From NCBI GenBank assembly GCA_905235135.1, contig CAJOKR010000010.1:1-64000 (forward strand): a stretch of 64,000 nucleotides of DNA, read 5' to 3'. This document shows positions 1 to 9,016 of the stretch, in pieces. A program made the translations under genes and the position numbers. The DNA comes from an uncultured Bacteroidales bacterium. Lineage in GTDB: Bacteria > Bacteroidota > Bacteroidia > Bacteroidales > WCHB1-69. The notes under the pieces are model-generated. The model ran no database searches. It was not told where the DNA came from and saw nothing but the letters and a program-made list of their open reading frames with translations. Each line of letters opens with the position of its first letter. Position 1 is the stretch's first letter.

Positions 1-98
1 TAAACCTTAAACCTTAAACCTTAAACCTTAAACCTTAAACCTTAAACCTTAAACCTTAAACCTTAAACCTTAAACCTTAAACCTTAAACCTTAAACCT
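1..98. repeat. Tandem heptamer array (TTAAACC)n
   Basis: About 14 near-perfect copies of a 7-bp unit (TTAAACC, or GGTTTAA on the other strand) run from the window edge to about base 98, so the array probably continues outside the window. The stop codon of the umuC-like gene lies inside the array. The same unit recurs as three copies at 62995-63020 and near 31494. Confidence 0.95.
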
Positions 99-1350
99 TT
101 ATCGTAAGGATATCACCCCAGTCGGTGGTGTAATTCGGCGACAGGTGGTTGCGGTTCATTTTGACCCCGTCGAAGCCGGCGGTGGCGACCATCACGGTGC
201 GGTATCCCTGTTTTTCGTTGATTTTGTCCATGGCGAGCATCAGCTTGTCGTGCTTTTCGCGATCGACCTCATCGAAAAGAACCGTTTGCACGCTCTCTTT
301 CGGGGAAAACTGCGAGAGGATGACCCCAGCTTTTTTGTAGAAAGTGCCCGGTCGGAAGATGGCGGCAGTAGTCTTCACGGCTATATCCACCAATTCCACC
401 GTACTGTCAGAAGCTGCCGGCAAGGTAATCAGCTGATTGTCATAATGCTGTTCCTGTTCGTGACGAAAACGGTTGGTCAGCAGAAACACCTGGATAGCAT
501 GGCAGACACTCCCCTGTTTGCGCAGTTTCTCAGCGGCCATGGAGGTAAAGAGCGACACCTGTTGCGTAAGGTCATCGAGAGCACTCAACTCCGTGCTGAA
601 GCTTCGGGAAACCATAATCTGCTGTTTGTCCGGAATATGCGATTCAAACTCAATGCAAGGTTTGCCGTGCAGCTCGTACCAGGTCTTCATCCCGCCCACA
701 TGCATCCGGCTGCGCACAAAGTCCAACGGCTGCTGTGAAAAGTCGTAGGCCGTGTTGATGTTGCGGCTCTTGAGCATCACCGAAAACCGGCGACCAATGC
801 CCCAGACGTCCTCAATCGGGAACTTGCGGAGCACCTTCTCGATATCCTGCGGACGGTGCATATAGCAGCTGCCGCGCAGCTTCGGGTACTGCTTGCACAG
901 CTTCGAAGCAATCTTGGCGAGCGTCTTGGTGTGCGAGATGCCCACACTGATGGGAATGCCCGTGTTTTTCAACACTTTGGCGGAAACGTAATGACCGAAT
1001 GCGTCCAGGTTTTCCTCTTGGATGCCGCGCAGGTTGAGGAATGACTCGTCGATGGAATAGACCTCGGTTTCGGGGCAGAGGCTGCGCAGGGTCTGCTGCA
1101 CGCGATGCGACATATCGCTGTAAAGGGCGAAATTGCTGGAGAAGACGGTCACGTTGTGGCGTTTGATGAGCGCCTCCAACTGGAAGAAAGGATGTCCCAT
1201 CTTGATGCCGAGCCGTTTGGCCTCGTTCGACCGCGCAATCACGCACCCGTCGTTGTTCGACAGGATGATCACGGGCCGCCCGTTGAGATCGGGCCGGAAC
1301 ACCCGCTCACAGGAGACGAAGAAGTTGTTGCAATCGGCAAGACCGTACAT
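91..1350 (-). CDS. umuC: Y-family DNA polymerase, UmuC-like (Pol V catalytic subunit)
   Basis: Error-prone translesion polymerase that would work with processed UmuD in SOS mutagenesis. The start MYGLADCNNFFVSCERVF is the typical UmuC N-terminus with the first metal-binding Asp. YSIDESFL is the catalytic palm motif, and VGISHTKTLAKIASK is the conserved segment after it. The length, about 419 aa, is normal for UmuC. An upstream Met 15 codons earlier is less likely because homologues begin at this motif. The last codons and the TAA stop lie inside the heptamer array at 1-98. The umuD-like partner is not adjacent but lies at 11033-11452 on the same strand, which is unusual because umuD and umuC normally form one operon. 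Confidence 0.93.
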   Translation of the reverse strand: MYGLADCNNFFVSCERVFRPDLNGRPVIILSNNDGCVIARSNEAKRLGIKMGHPFFQLEALIKRHNVTVFSSNFALYSDMSHRVQQTLRSLCPETEVYSIDESFLNLRGIQEENLDAFGHYVSAKVLKNTGIPISVGISHTKTLAKIASKLCKQYPKLRGSCYMHRPQDIEKVLRKFPIEDVWGIGRRFSVMLKSRNINTAYDFSQQPLDFVRSRMHVGGMKTWYELHGKPCIEFESHIPDKQQIMVSRSFSTELSALDDLTQQVSLFTSMAAEKLRKQGSVCHAIQVFLLTNRFRHEQEQHYDNQLITLPAASDSTVELVDIAVKTTAAIFRPGTFYKKAGVILSQFSPKESVQTVLFDEVDREKHDKLMLAMDKINEKQGYRTVMVATAGFDGVKMNRNHLSPNYTTDWGDILTIKV

Positions 1351-1384
1351 GACTTTGGCTGTTGGTTGTTGAACTTTTGGGTGG

Positions 1385-1392
1385 CAAAGGTA
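1385..1392 (-). promoter_or_regulatory. Bacteroidota-type -7 promoter element for umuC
   Basis: On the minus strand this reads TACCTTTG, matching the Bacteroidota -7 consensus TAnnTTTG. It lies about 35 nt upstream of the preferred umuC start. No convincing -33 element or SOS box was identified. Confidence 0.6.
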
Positions 1393-1420
1393 CATAAATT
1401 ACGAATACACACAGACATAC

Positions 1421-1459
1421 GAAAATGTAGAGACGTTGCGCATAGGTCTCTACATTTTC
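1421..1459. repeat. Dispersed GTAGAGAC palindrome, long-armed copy
   Basis: Arms GAAAATGTAGAGAC (1421-1434) and its complement (1446-1459) flank an 11-nt centre. It belongs to the 28-bp palindrome family found throughout the window, but the arms are longer and the centre is asymmetric. It lies between umuC and hicA. Confidence 0.8.
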
Positions 1460-1616
1460 AGAGAAAATAGTTAGCTGTGGAGTTCCCATTTTTCTGCGAA
1501 AATCCATTTTGAAATTTAACAATTCGAGTCTGAATAGTTAAACTAAAATCACATTTCGTTGGTTTTCAGACAATAAAAAAATTCACAAAACACTTGACAG
1601 GCGAGTGTTTTTGTTG

Positions 1617-1624
1617 TATATTTG
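1617..1624 (+). promoter_or_regulatory. Bacteroidota -7 promoter element upstream of hicA (distal)
   Basis: TATATTTG matches TAnnTTTG, with a TTGAC-like -33 candidate at about 1594-1598. It lies about 140 nt upstream of the hicA start. A second match is closer to the gene. Confidence 0.5.
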
Positions 1625-1744
1625 TCGCTTAAAACAATAACGGTTAAAATCATCAAAATAAAGTATTATGATGAATACTATAGGAACAGAATACAGATAC
1701 GACAAAAAGACATTGTACGACATTGTTATATATCAAAAAAGTTA

Positions 1745-1752
1745 TATATTTG
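1745..1752 (+). promoter_or_regulatory. Bacteroidota -7 promoter element of hicAB (proximal)
   Basis: TATATTTG followed by GCGG lies 13 nt upstream of the hicA ATG at 1766. This spacing gives a very short leader, as is common for toxin-antitoxin operons. Confidence 0.6.
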
Positions 1753-1765
1753 CGGCCTGAAAGTT

Positions 1766-1948
1766 ATGGAATGGAACGAACTCAAAAAACTAGCAGAAAC
1801 GAACGGTTGGTATCTTCTGAAACACGGTAAGAAACATGATATTTATGTACATCCGACGAATAGAAATCGTCTGGTAATTGGGAGGCATGGTTCTGAAGAG
1901 GTGCCAGTGGGAACTTGTATGAAACTCATTAAGCAGATGGGAATCTAA
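1766..1948 (+). CDS. hicA: HicA-family mRNA interferase toxin
   Basis: A 60-residue protein starting MEWNELKKLAETNGWYLL, with the double-stranded-RNA-binding fold typical of HicA. The catalytic His is in LLKHGKKHDIYVHP, and the C-terminal half RLVIGRHGSEEVPVGT is conserved. HicA cleaves mRNA when it is not neutralised by HicB. The open frame extends 48 codons upstream, but this start is chosen because the known family begins here and a promoter element ends 14 nt upstream. hicB follows 28 nt downstream, so the two form an operon. Confidence 0.9.
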   Translation: MEWNELKKLAETNGWYLLKHGKKHDIYVHPTNRNRLVIGRHGSEEVPVGTCMKLIKQMGI

Positions 1949-1976
1949 ATTATTAAGACAAGCAAATATTAATGAT

Positions 1977-2378
1977 ATGAAGGCAACAGCGTTAATCGAA
2001 AAGGGCAAGGACGGTTCGTTTACTATCTTCACCCCTGATCTTAAATCCACCATCATTGGAGAAGGAGACACCGTGCTCGAAGCAAAAGCAGACTTCGAAA
2101 ACACGATGAAGGAAGTTCTGGAAACGTATGAGGAGACTGGGGAACCAATTCCTGAAGAGCTGCAAAACATCACATTCGAGTATAAATACGACATGCCATC
2201 GTTCTTGAATTGCTACAACTACCTCAACATGACTAAATTGGCCGACAAGGCGGGCATCAATCCGTCGTTAATGCGCCAGTACAAAAGAGGACAGTATGTG
2301 TCAGAGAAGCAGGCATCGAAGATCCAGGAGGCCGTGCACAAAATCGGTCGGGAACTGCTGGCAATTCGGCTGGTATAA
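1977..2378 (+). CDS. hicB: HicB-family antitoxin with C-terminal helix-turn-helix
   Basis: 133 residues. The N-terminal half is the partial RNase-H-like HicB fold (MKATALIEKGKDGSFTIF, then a GEGDT-VLEAKADFE segment). The C-terminal half, LNMTKLADKAGINPSLMRQYK, is a helix-turn-helix that would bind the operon promoter for autoregulation. It follows hicA directly. Its end is only 12 bp from the convergent alpha-2-macroglobulin gene, with no clear terminator between. Confidence 0.9.
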   Translation: MKATALIEKGKDGSFTIFTPDLKSTIIGEGDTVLEAKADFENTMKEVLETYEETGEPIPEELQNITFEYKYDMPSFLNCYNYLNMTKLADKAGINPSLMRQYKRGQYVSEKQASKIQEAVHKIGRELLAIRLV

Positions 2379-2390
2379 CTAGAAACCATT

Positions 2391-5300
2391 TCATCGCACC
2401 GTCACCCTCGATCCCCCGCCCTGCGCCCGGTACTCCGGGGCGTACATGCACTCCACCGTGGTGGCGCCGGCGGAAAAGTCGCCGGACTGGGTGGCAAAGA
2501 CATCGTATTCCAGCACGATGGTACCCTGCGGGAAGCGGCTAAAGAAGAAACAGTTGGCGGCGTCGCGGGGGCTCTCCGTCCACCACACGCCGTTCTGCGA
2601 ACCGTTGCGCTCGTGGATGTTGACAGGTTCGAAGGCCGACGCCCTCGGGTCCTTGACCCGCACGTATTCCAAGTCGCGGTCGCTGGTGACGACAATCTTC
2701 ACGGTGATGCGCTCGCCCAGGCGGACGGGGTTGTCGGCGGTCACCGGCGCGGATCTCTTCCCGTCGCCGACAGCCGGCTGGTGGTAGAGCGTGCGCCGCA
2801 CCGTCAGTCCGCCGCCGGTGGCCTCCACCTTGTCGGGAACCTCCAAGTACTGCCAATACGCGGCCCCGAAAGTCGGGTGCGTGCCGTCGGTGCGCACGGT
2901 GATGTCGGCCAGAGCCGGGGTCATCGTCTCCGACTTCCACACCCGCTGCAGGTAGCCGGTGCCGGCTTCGGCGCGGGCGGCCTCCGTGACCGTAATCTCC
3001 TCGCCGCCCACGGTGACGACCGTCGCGGCAGGTTGCAGCAGCTCGGCCGGGGCACCGAGCAGCAGCGCATAGACGGCCTCCGCCGTGGCTTTCGTGTTTG
3101 ACCATCTGTTGCCTTCCTTCTGCATCAGCAGCCACTGTTTCATCATCGTCAGCTCGTCCTCACGCGGCGAAATCTCGGTGAACGCCTCGATCAGCAGCGC
3201 CTGCCGCTCGATGGGTGCCTCGTACCAGCGGTAATAGTACCCGCTGTACTCCTTGCGCCAGGACATTCCCTTCTCGCGGTCAAAGACGGCCTGCTGGCGG
3301 ATACCTTCCATGATTTGCTGCGCCTCAAGTTTGGCGTATTTGTCGCCTGTGCGGTGCAAAACCAATGCCACCTCCGCCTGACGGGTGAGCTTGGCTTTCT
3401 CCAAATCCTCCATCATCCGCGTGGTGAGATTATGCACGTAAGGCTTTGACAGCCAAACGGAATCGAATGGCGCGAACGTGCGGGCGTAGAGGTAGTGAAT
3501 GTCTTCCTCAGAAAAATAGAAGGTGGTTTTGGAATCTTTCTCCAACCGTTTCAGGTAGGCTTGATAGCGTTCCTCCTGGTAGCGGTCGGCGGCGCGGACA
3601 GCTTTCTCGAGCATCCTGTCGGCCTGCGGGATTTCCACCCCCATGCGTTGCAGTTTGTAGAAGCCCGCCACAAGGTGGTCGGTGATGTACGGGGAGTAGT
3701 TCCAGCGTCCGTACCAGTCCCATCCGCCGCCCAACAGCTGGTTGTTCAGCAGTTTGTTGAAGCTCTTGTCCAGCACCTTCTGCAGGTTCTCGTCGGCGAA
3801 GAGCTTTGCGGTCTCTATCCGCTGTTGCGATTCGATTTGTGCGTCCCGCAACCACGGAGTCTCTTCCATCAGCATACTCTGCAACGACATGTTCTTGAGT
3901 AGCGGGGAGGCCAATGCGGTGTTCACCGTGTCGTTCAGCCATTGTTCGAACACCTCGCGGAGGCCGGGGTTCTGCGCGAGGGCATGCTGCACGGTGGCCG
4001 CCGCGAACAACTTGCTGAAGGTCTGCTCGTTGCAGTCGTAGGGATAGCGCATCAGATACGGCAGGGCGCGGATGGCAAGCCACGCGGGGTTGGTGGTCGC
4101 CTCCACGGTATAGCTCAGCGGTTGCATCGTGGGCGTGGTGTGCATGCGGTAGCGTTGGAAGGTGAAGGCGGTGTCCGTGTTGGCGGCCACAACGAACGGA
4201 CAGGATTCCGTCACCAGCATCTTGTTGGGCAATATGGGTAAGAGACGCATCTCGCCGTCCGTATAATTGCCTGAGGAGGCTGTCATCCAACACTGCACCG
4301 CTGGAATATTGGAAGGCACGACAATACGGAATTGCACCATCTGTGAACCACCGGCATCCACGTCGAAATGTCTGGTTCCGACAATGGGACTGCCAGATGT
4401 TACATTTATATCAATATTTGCATCTATAATGATGTCAATCGGTTCATTATTCTCTGCATTCCAAAATTCTATCGCCACCGTGCCGCTCATCCGTTGGTCG
4501 CTGCGGTTGGTGACCTTGGCGCGGAGGGTGATTGTGTCGCCCTCGCGGAGGAAACGTGGGACGTTGGTCTGCAGCATCAGCGTGCGGCGGCTTTGCAACA
4601 GCGCGGTGACACTCTTTATGCGCATGTCCTTGGTATGCCCGAAGGCGTAGAACTCCCAGCCGGTGTACTGGTCGGGAAGGGTGAAGTCAATATGCACACG
4701 GCCGCTGTCATCGGGGTGAAGGCTCGGGTGGAAGAAGGCCGTTTCCACGAAGTTGCTGCGCGGGGTCACGTCGGGCGAAAGGGTCGGGTTCGTGACCGTC
4801 TCCACCATCTCTATCTCCGGGGTGCTGTCCGTGCGCACGCCATCGACAATGGTCACCTGCCCGTCGCTGCGGTTGCCGCGCACGGGGGTCATCGTCCCGT
4901 CAACGGAAGAGACTCCGTTCAAATTAGACAATGCGCTGGCCACATCATAGCCGCCGGACGAGGAGGTGTTGTCTGCGCTGAACACCGGCGGTTCCCACAT
5001 AACAACCACTTCTTGGAGGTTATCAGTTGACCTTTCTGAATAATAATGATAATCCGGCATGGGCGACTGCACCTTTTCGTAACGCAACGCGGTTTTCGAA
5101 GCGGTTCCTTTGTTGTAGCAGGTGTAGTCACTATAAGCATCCGACAAATCATAACACCGGTTAGGCATATACGGCGTTAGGCTTTGGCGGATTTTGCGCG
5201 GAATGCTGAATCTTTGCGGATAATAGTGCTGCCCGTAGTCGGCCTTGCGCATGCCCAACTCATACAGACTCCCGTCGATCATCCAGGCTAACAGTTCCGC

Positions 5301-8300
5301 CTGCCGTACGGATTTCGAATGGCCGTCGGTGAGGGTGATTTCCCAATGTTCGCTGCTGCCGGGCTCCGACACGTCGCGATAGTGCGTCAGGCTGGCGTTC
5401 ATAATCAGCTTGCGGTAGTGTTTGTTCATTCGCTCGATATAGCGGGCATCCAGCGGCAGCACTGTGTCGCGGATGACGTTGTGGAGCTGGTCGTCTTTCA
5501 CGATGCGGGCGCAGAAGCTGAGATTGCGTTTGCCGCCACGGTGCGTCTTCACTGTCACGGTCCGCTGTTCCCTGTCGAGCGGAATGCGCAGGGTCTTGAG
5601 TTTCCGCTCCCCTTGATAGACGTCGCAGATTGCCACCGCGTGGTGCAGACAGCTGCCGACCGAGAGGGTTAGCGGTTCGCCAAGTCTCTCCGGCACTGAG
5701 ACGAAGGTCGCCCGAATCGGCTGGAAGGGGCGAAATTTCGAATCGTCGGAACGGTTTACCGTGAAGTGCCGTGTCGCCGACACCGTTTTCCCGGATTTGT
5801 CAACGCATTCGGCCAACAACAGGTAATTTCCTGTTTCCCAGTTTTTTACATTTATCTTTAAGATGGAATCCGGCACCATCGTTTCCACCGTTTTATACAC
5901 GGTGTCCAAACCGGGCCAACTGTCGGGGTCGTTGGCGTCAGGATCGAAGGTGAGGTGCGGGAACTCGCGGGCGTATTCCGCTTCGCTGTGCATGGGACGC
6001 CAGTAGAGCGGCTTGCGTTCGAATGCCGGAATCCGGTACTCGTCGGGCGTTTGCAGGCGCACCACGCTGATGTTCATCGGGACGGGTTGCGGTATGCCGT
6101 TGTGGTTGATCGCCTTCACTAACCAGCGGGCCGTGTCAGCCAGCGACAAATCGATGTCGTCATCCTTGGAGATGCTGACCGTCAACATCTTGTCCGGAAT
6201 CCAGACCGAACTCTCGTCACGGTGCGTTTCGCCGTTCAGGTCGGTGACGATGGCCTCGATTTCCAACATATAGGAAAACGGTCCGACCGGATAGCGGTAC
6301 TCGAAACGCCCGTCGCGCTCCGTATAGACCTCTATGCGCTGGGTTTTAGCCTCGCCTTTCGCCTGAATATGCAGGGCGACGGCGGCGTTGGCGATGGGCA
6401 AGCCGTTAAGGGCGGTCACCGTGCCCCGGATGGGGAGCGTGTCGCCGGCGGCCACCTGCTGCGAGTCGGGTTCCAACCTCACCTTGAAGGTGGGCAGCTT
6501 GTATTCGGCCACCTCAATGGTGGCACGCTTCCCAGAACAAATCCGCATAGAATACCTCCTGCCATATTTGGCGTGGTCTGGGCAGAAAACCCGCAAGGTG
6601 TATCTCCCAACGGTTTGCGGCAGGGTGAATTCGCCAGACGCACTGCCGTATTCGGATGTGACGAGCGCCAAAGTCTCGGATGCGACATTCGTCCGCTCCA
6701 GAATCGCCAGCACCCGCTTGTTCTTGACGGCCTTGCCTTTTTTCGACAATATATACTTGAAATGAACAGTCTGCCCTGGCCTGTACAGCGTCCTGTCGGT
6801 GAAGAGCTGCGGATTGTACTGGCAACGGTGACCGTGCCGGATAGGACGATAGACGGCCGAGCTTGCCAATTCATCCATGACAGAATACTCGGCCTTCTGA
6901 TCGAAAACGGAGAGTTCACTCTCCATATAAATGAAGCCGAATAAATTGTCCGAATAGGAAATCTCCCCGAAACGGTTGGAGTAAAGGGCATGGGGATAAT
7001 GACTTTTGACCCGTAAGCTGCGAAGGGGTTCGCCTGTGCGCCGGTCATTGACAGCCACGAATTTTTTCTTGCCGGCATTCCAGTTGGCGAGTTTGAGGCG
7101 GGTGACCCGGAATTTTGCCGTCATGAGCGCTCCGGTGACATCCAACTCCGGCCGCGTGTGGAAACAGAACAGATAGTTCCCCACCGGCAGGGAATCCACC
7201 CACAGTTCCGTGGTGGAGAAACGGCTCCTGTCACGGCTGTCCAAATCAAACCGCTGCCGGAGGACAGGCACTTTGGAGAACAAACTGGTATCTACATTGT
7301 GATTTTTATAGCGCGATGAATAATAATCTTCACTGCTTCCGTATTCATCATATTCACTTGTGGTGATGGGTGACGTGGTGTAAACGCTGACGTAGAGAGT
7401 CTCTAAGTTTCGGTATTGTATAGGGATGCGCAGTTTGTGGCCGAGGGTGAGGTCGGTGTGGGCATCGAAAAGCGAGATGGACGGGAGGGTGAGCGCATCC
7501 AAGTGGTAGGCGGCATTTTTCGCATACATCTTGAGGACGGAGTTGGCGTAAGGCTCCGTGCCGCACTGCTTGAGCACGCTGTTGAAATAGTCGATGGCGC
7601 GGGACTTGTAATCGGTCTCCCGGTCCACGATTTGTTCGGCGGCGGCAAGCAGCACTCCGCGCTCGTAGTCGAAGGCCAGATCGGGACCGTAGGCCTTCTC
7701 CAACGAGTTGAGCGTCTTCCAGCAGGCGGAGGCATAGACATCCTCTTCAACCTTTGGGAAACGATAGTGCAACCGTTGTATCTCATAGTCTATCAAGATA
7801 TTCCGTTCCGTATGGGCGGTCATGGCCTCGTCAATCAGCGCGATGGCCAGTTCGGGTTCCCTATCTCCTACCATCCGGATGCAACTCTGGTAGAGCACAT
7901 CGTTGAGGGTCGGGCGCAGGTGGCGGGTTTCGGGGACCGTTTCGAGCAGTAAATCCCAGCGGTGCGTGAGAATCGGCACGTCGCGGGGCATCGCGTCGAA
8001 GCAGGCGAAAAGATGCTGCTTCGCGACCTCGCGGTAGTTCTCTTCCGACCACTCCTCCATGTTGCTAAAATCAGGCTCCTGCAGGGTGGTCGCGTTGGGG
8101 GCCTCAGGTCGTGAAGGATACAGCATCAACCCGATAAGATAGTGGTACAGAGACTGATACACCATACTGTCGGGGTCGCCCCAGCGGGCTGCCGCATTGT
8201 CGCGCCGCAGCGAGTCGAGCCACATTGCCGACTGCTGCACGCTCTTGTCACCATACAACCTGTTGAGGAGCAGCCGCTTATGGTTCGCGATGAAGAGGTG

Positions 8301-8510
8301 GTAGGCGTTGTGCTCCACCTCGGCCTTCCATGCGATAGTGTCGAGCATCGCCTGCTGGTCGCGCAGGTGACCTTGCCGGATGCCGTCATAGAGCGTCCAC
8401 AGATGGTCGAAGGAGCGCTCGTCGGGACGCTGGGCTTGGACGGTGACGGCGCTCGTCGCGAAGGCCATAACCAGCAGCAGCAGTCGGAAGATATGATGGT
8501 GTTTCCTCAT
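2391..8510 (-). CDS. Giant alpha-2-macroglobulin family protein with TonB-plug-like insert
   Basis: 2039 residues. A signal peptide (about 1-27, ending VQAQ) implies export. An MG2-like segment (LYRPGQTVHFKYIL) lies near residue 575. The A2M domain (FYAFGHTKDMRIKS) is near 1280, and a thioester motif CNEQ at about 1493 matches the CxEQ bait-trap thioester. A thioester-helical domain follows. Such proteins trap proteases in the periplasm or at the cell surface. Between about 1165 and 1230 there is a segment resembling a TonB-receptor plug: LQEVVV, then VASALSNLNGV, VRGNRSDGQ and TIVDGVR. The gene stands alone, with a consensus promoter 23 nt upstream of the start. No partner such as PBP1C was seen. 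Confidence 0.9.
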   Translation of the reverse strand: MRKHHHIFRLLLLVMAFATSAVTVQAQRPDERSFDHLWTLYDGIRQGHLRDQQAMLDTIAWKAEVEHNAYHLFIANHKRLLLNRLYGDKSVQQSAMWLDSLRRDNAAARWGDPDSMVYQSLYHYLIGLMLYPSRPEAPNATTLQEPDFSNMEEWSEENYREVAKQHLFACFDAMPRDVPILTHRWDLLLETVPETRHLRPTLNDVLYQSCIRMVGDREPELAIALIDEAMTAHTERNILIDYEIQRLHYRFPKVEEDVYASACWKTLNSLEKAYGPDLAFDYERGVLLAAAEQIVDRETDYKSRAIDYFNSVLKQCGTEPYANSVLKMYAKNAAYHLDALTLPSISLFDAHTDLTLGHKLRIPIQYRNLETLYVSVYTTSPITTSEYDEYGSSEDYYSSRYKNHNVDTSLFSKVPVLRQRFDLDSRDRSRFSTTELWVDSLPVGNYLFCFHTRPELDVTGALMTAKFRVTRLKLANWNAGKKKFVAVNDRRTGEPLRSLRVKSHYPHALYSNRFGEISYSDNLFGFIYMESELSVFDQKAEYSVMDELASSAVYRPIRHGHRCQYNPQLFTDRTLYRPGQTVHFKYILSKKGKAVKNKRVLAILERTNVASETLALVTSEYGSASGEFTLPQTVGRYTLRVFCPDHAKYGRRYSMRICSGKRATIEVAEYKLPTFKVRLEPDSQQVAAGDTLPIRGTVTALNGLPIANAAVALHIQAKGEAKTQRIEVYTERDGRFEYRYPVGPFSYMLEIEAIVTDLNGETHRDESSVWIPDKMLTVSISKDDDIDLSLADTARWLVKAINHNGIPQPVPMNISVVRLQTPDEYRIPAFERKPLYWRPMHSEAEYAREFPHLTFDPDANDPDSWPGLDTVYKTVETMVPDSILKINVKNWETGNYLLLAECVDKSGKTVSATRHFTVNRSDDSKFRPFQPIRATFVSVPERLGEPLTLSVGSCLHHAVAICDVYQGERKLKTLRIPLDREQRTVTVKTHRGGKRNLSFCARIVKDDQLHNVIRDTVLPLDARYIERMNKHYRKLIMNASLTHYRDVSEPGSSEHWEITLTDGHSKSVRQAELLAWMIDGSLYELGMRKADYGQHYYPQRFSIPRKIRQSLTPYMPNRCYDLSDAYSDYTCYNKGTASKTALRYEKVQSPMPDYHYYSERSTDNLQEVVVMWEPPVFSADNTSSSGGYDVASALSNLNGVSSVDGTMTPVRGNRSDGQVTIVDGVRTDSTPEIEMVETVTNPTLSPDVTPRSNFVETAFFHPSLHPDDSGRVHIDFTLPDQYTGWEFYAFGHTKDMRIKSVTALLQSRRTLMLQTNVPRFLREGDTITLRAKVTNRSDQRMSGTVAIEFWNAENNEPIDIIIDANIDINVTSGSPIVGTRHFDVDAGGSQMVQFRIVVPSNIPAVQCWMTASSGNYTDGEMRLLPILPNKMLVTESCPFVVAANTDTAFTFQRYRMHTTPTMQPLSYTVEATTNPAWLAIRALPYLMRYPYDCNEQTFSKLFAAATVQHALAQNPGLREVFEQWLNDTVNTALASPLLKNMSLQSMLMEETPWLRDAQIESQQRIETAKLFADENLQKVLDKSFNKLLNNQLLGGGWDWYGRWNYSPYITDHLVAGFYKLQRMGVEIPQADRMLEKAVRAADRYQEERYQAYLKRLEKDSKTTFYFSEEDIHYLYARTFAPFDSVWLSKPYVHNLTTRMMEDLEKAKLTRQAEVALVLHRTGDKYAKLEAQQIMEGIRQQAVFDREKGMSWRKEYSGYYYRWYEAPIERQALLIEAFTEISPREDELTMMKQWLLMQKEGNRWSNTKATAEAVYALLLGAPAELLQPAATVVTVGGEEITVTEAARAEAGTGYLQRVWKSETMTPALADITVRTDGTHPTFGAAYWQYLEVPDKVEATGGGLTVRRTLYHQPAVGDGKRSAPVTADNPVRLGERITVKIVVTSDRDLEYVRVKDPRASAFEPVNIHERNGSQNGVWWTESPRDAANCFFFSRFPQGTIVLEYDVFATQSGDFSAGATTVECMYAPEYRAQGGGSRVTVR

Positions 8511-8532
8511 AACCTGTTGTTCATTTTGGGTG

Positions 8533-8540
8533 CAAAGGTA
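8533..8540 (-). promoter_or_regulatory. Bacteroidota -7 promoter element of the macroglobulin gene
   Basis: On the minus strand this reads TACCTTTG, an exact TAnnTTTG match, 23 nt before the ATG at 8510. Confidence 0.65.
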
Positions 8541-8585
8541 CGGTTTTTTTCATTGTGTTGTAATGTTTTCGACGGTTTTCAATCT

Positions 8586-8613
8586 GTAGAGACGCAAAAT
8601 TTTGCGTCTCTAC
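8586..8613. repeat. Dispersed 28-bp palindrome (AAAATTTT-centred copy)
   Basis: A perfect inverted repeat with arms GTAGAGACG and CGTCTCTAC around CAAAATTTTG. It lies between the macroglobulin gene and the small lipoprotein gene. Confidence 0.95.
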
Positions 8614-8645
8614 CCTAACGCGGCAGGAATGCCAAGGGTCCTAAA

Positions 8646-8679
8646 ACGACAACGGGCGCTGCAACGCGCCCGTTGTCGT
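8646..8679 (-). terminator. Intrinsic terminator of the small lipoprotein gene
   Basis: A 14-bp perfect stem (ACGACAACGGGCGC and its complement) has a 6-nt loop. In the minus orientation it is followed by TTTT. It lies about 20 nt past the stop codon at 8698. Confidence 0.75.
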
Positions 8680-8697
8680 CATCATCTTGAGTGAAAA

Positions 8698-8913
8698 CTA
8701 CTGTTTGCACTTGATGAGGCTGACGCCTGACTCTTCGTTGAGCTCGGCTTCTTTGGCCTTGCACTCATCCTTGGTGGACGTTTCGTCCTCATAGACAGGG
8801 GCTAGGTGCGCGACGTCTGTCTTGACGTAACAATGGCATCCGACCTTGTTGCATGAGGTGGAGAGACCGGCCAACAGCAGCACTGCTGAGACTAAAACCA
8901 ATACTTTTTTCAT
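8698..8913 (-). CDS. Small cysteine-rich lipoprotein
   Basis: 71 residues starting MKKVLVLVSAVLLLAG with a lipobox-like LSTSC, so the mature protein would begin at a lipidated Cys. The mature part is short and has four further Cys (GCHCYV, DECKAK, IKCKQ), which could form disulfides in the periplasm. The start is placed at the Met before the Lys-Lys/hydrophobic signal; earlier in-frame Mets add an atypical N-terminus. No family is recognised. It is followed by a clear terminator. Confidence 0.7.
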   Translation of the reverse strand: MKKVLVLVSAVLLLAGLSTSCNKVGCHCYVKTDVAHLAPVYEDETSTKDECKAKEAELNEESGVSLIKCKQ

Positions 8914-9016
8914 AAAATCATTCATAGACTTCTTTGTGATATGAATTAGGACGCTTGTGATTATCTTTGCGGAAGTCTGTAACACAGAGACATCGGCAAA
9001 CGCCCTTGAAAAGGTT

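Noticed and set aside
1..98. CRISPR-like or telomere-like repeat array at the window start
   Set aside because: The unit is a 7-bp tandem repeat without spacers, no cas genes are nearby, and the same unit recurs inside the chromosome at 62995.
8586..8613. 28-bp palindromes as intrinsic terminators
   Set aside because: Most copies have no T run on either side, several lie upstream of genes or inside coding sequence, and clear terminators occur separately (8646, 24343, 39762).
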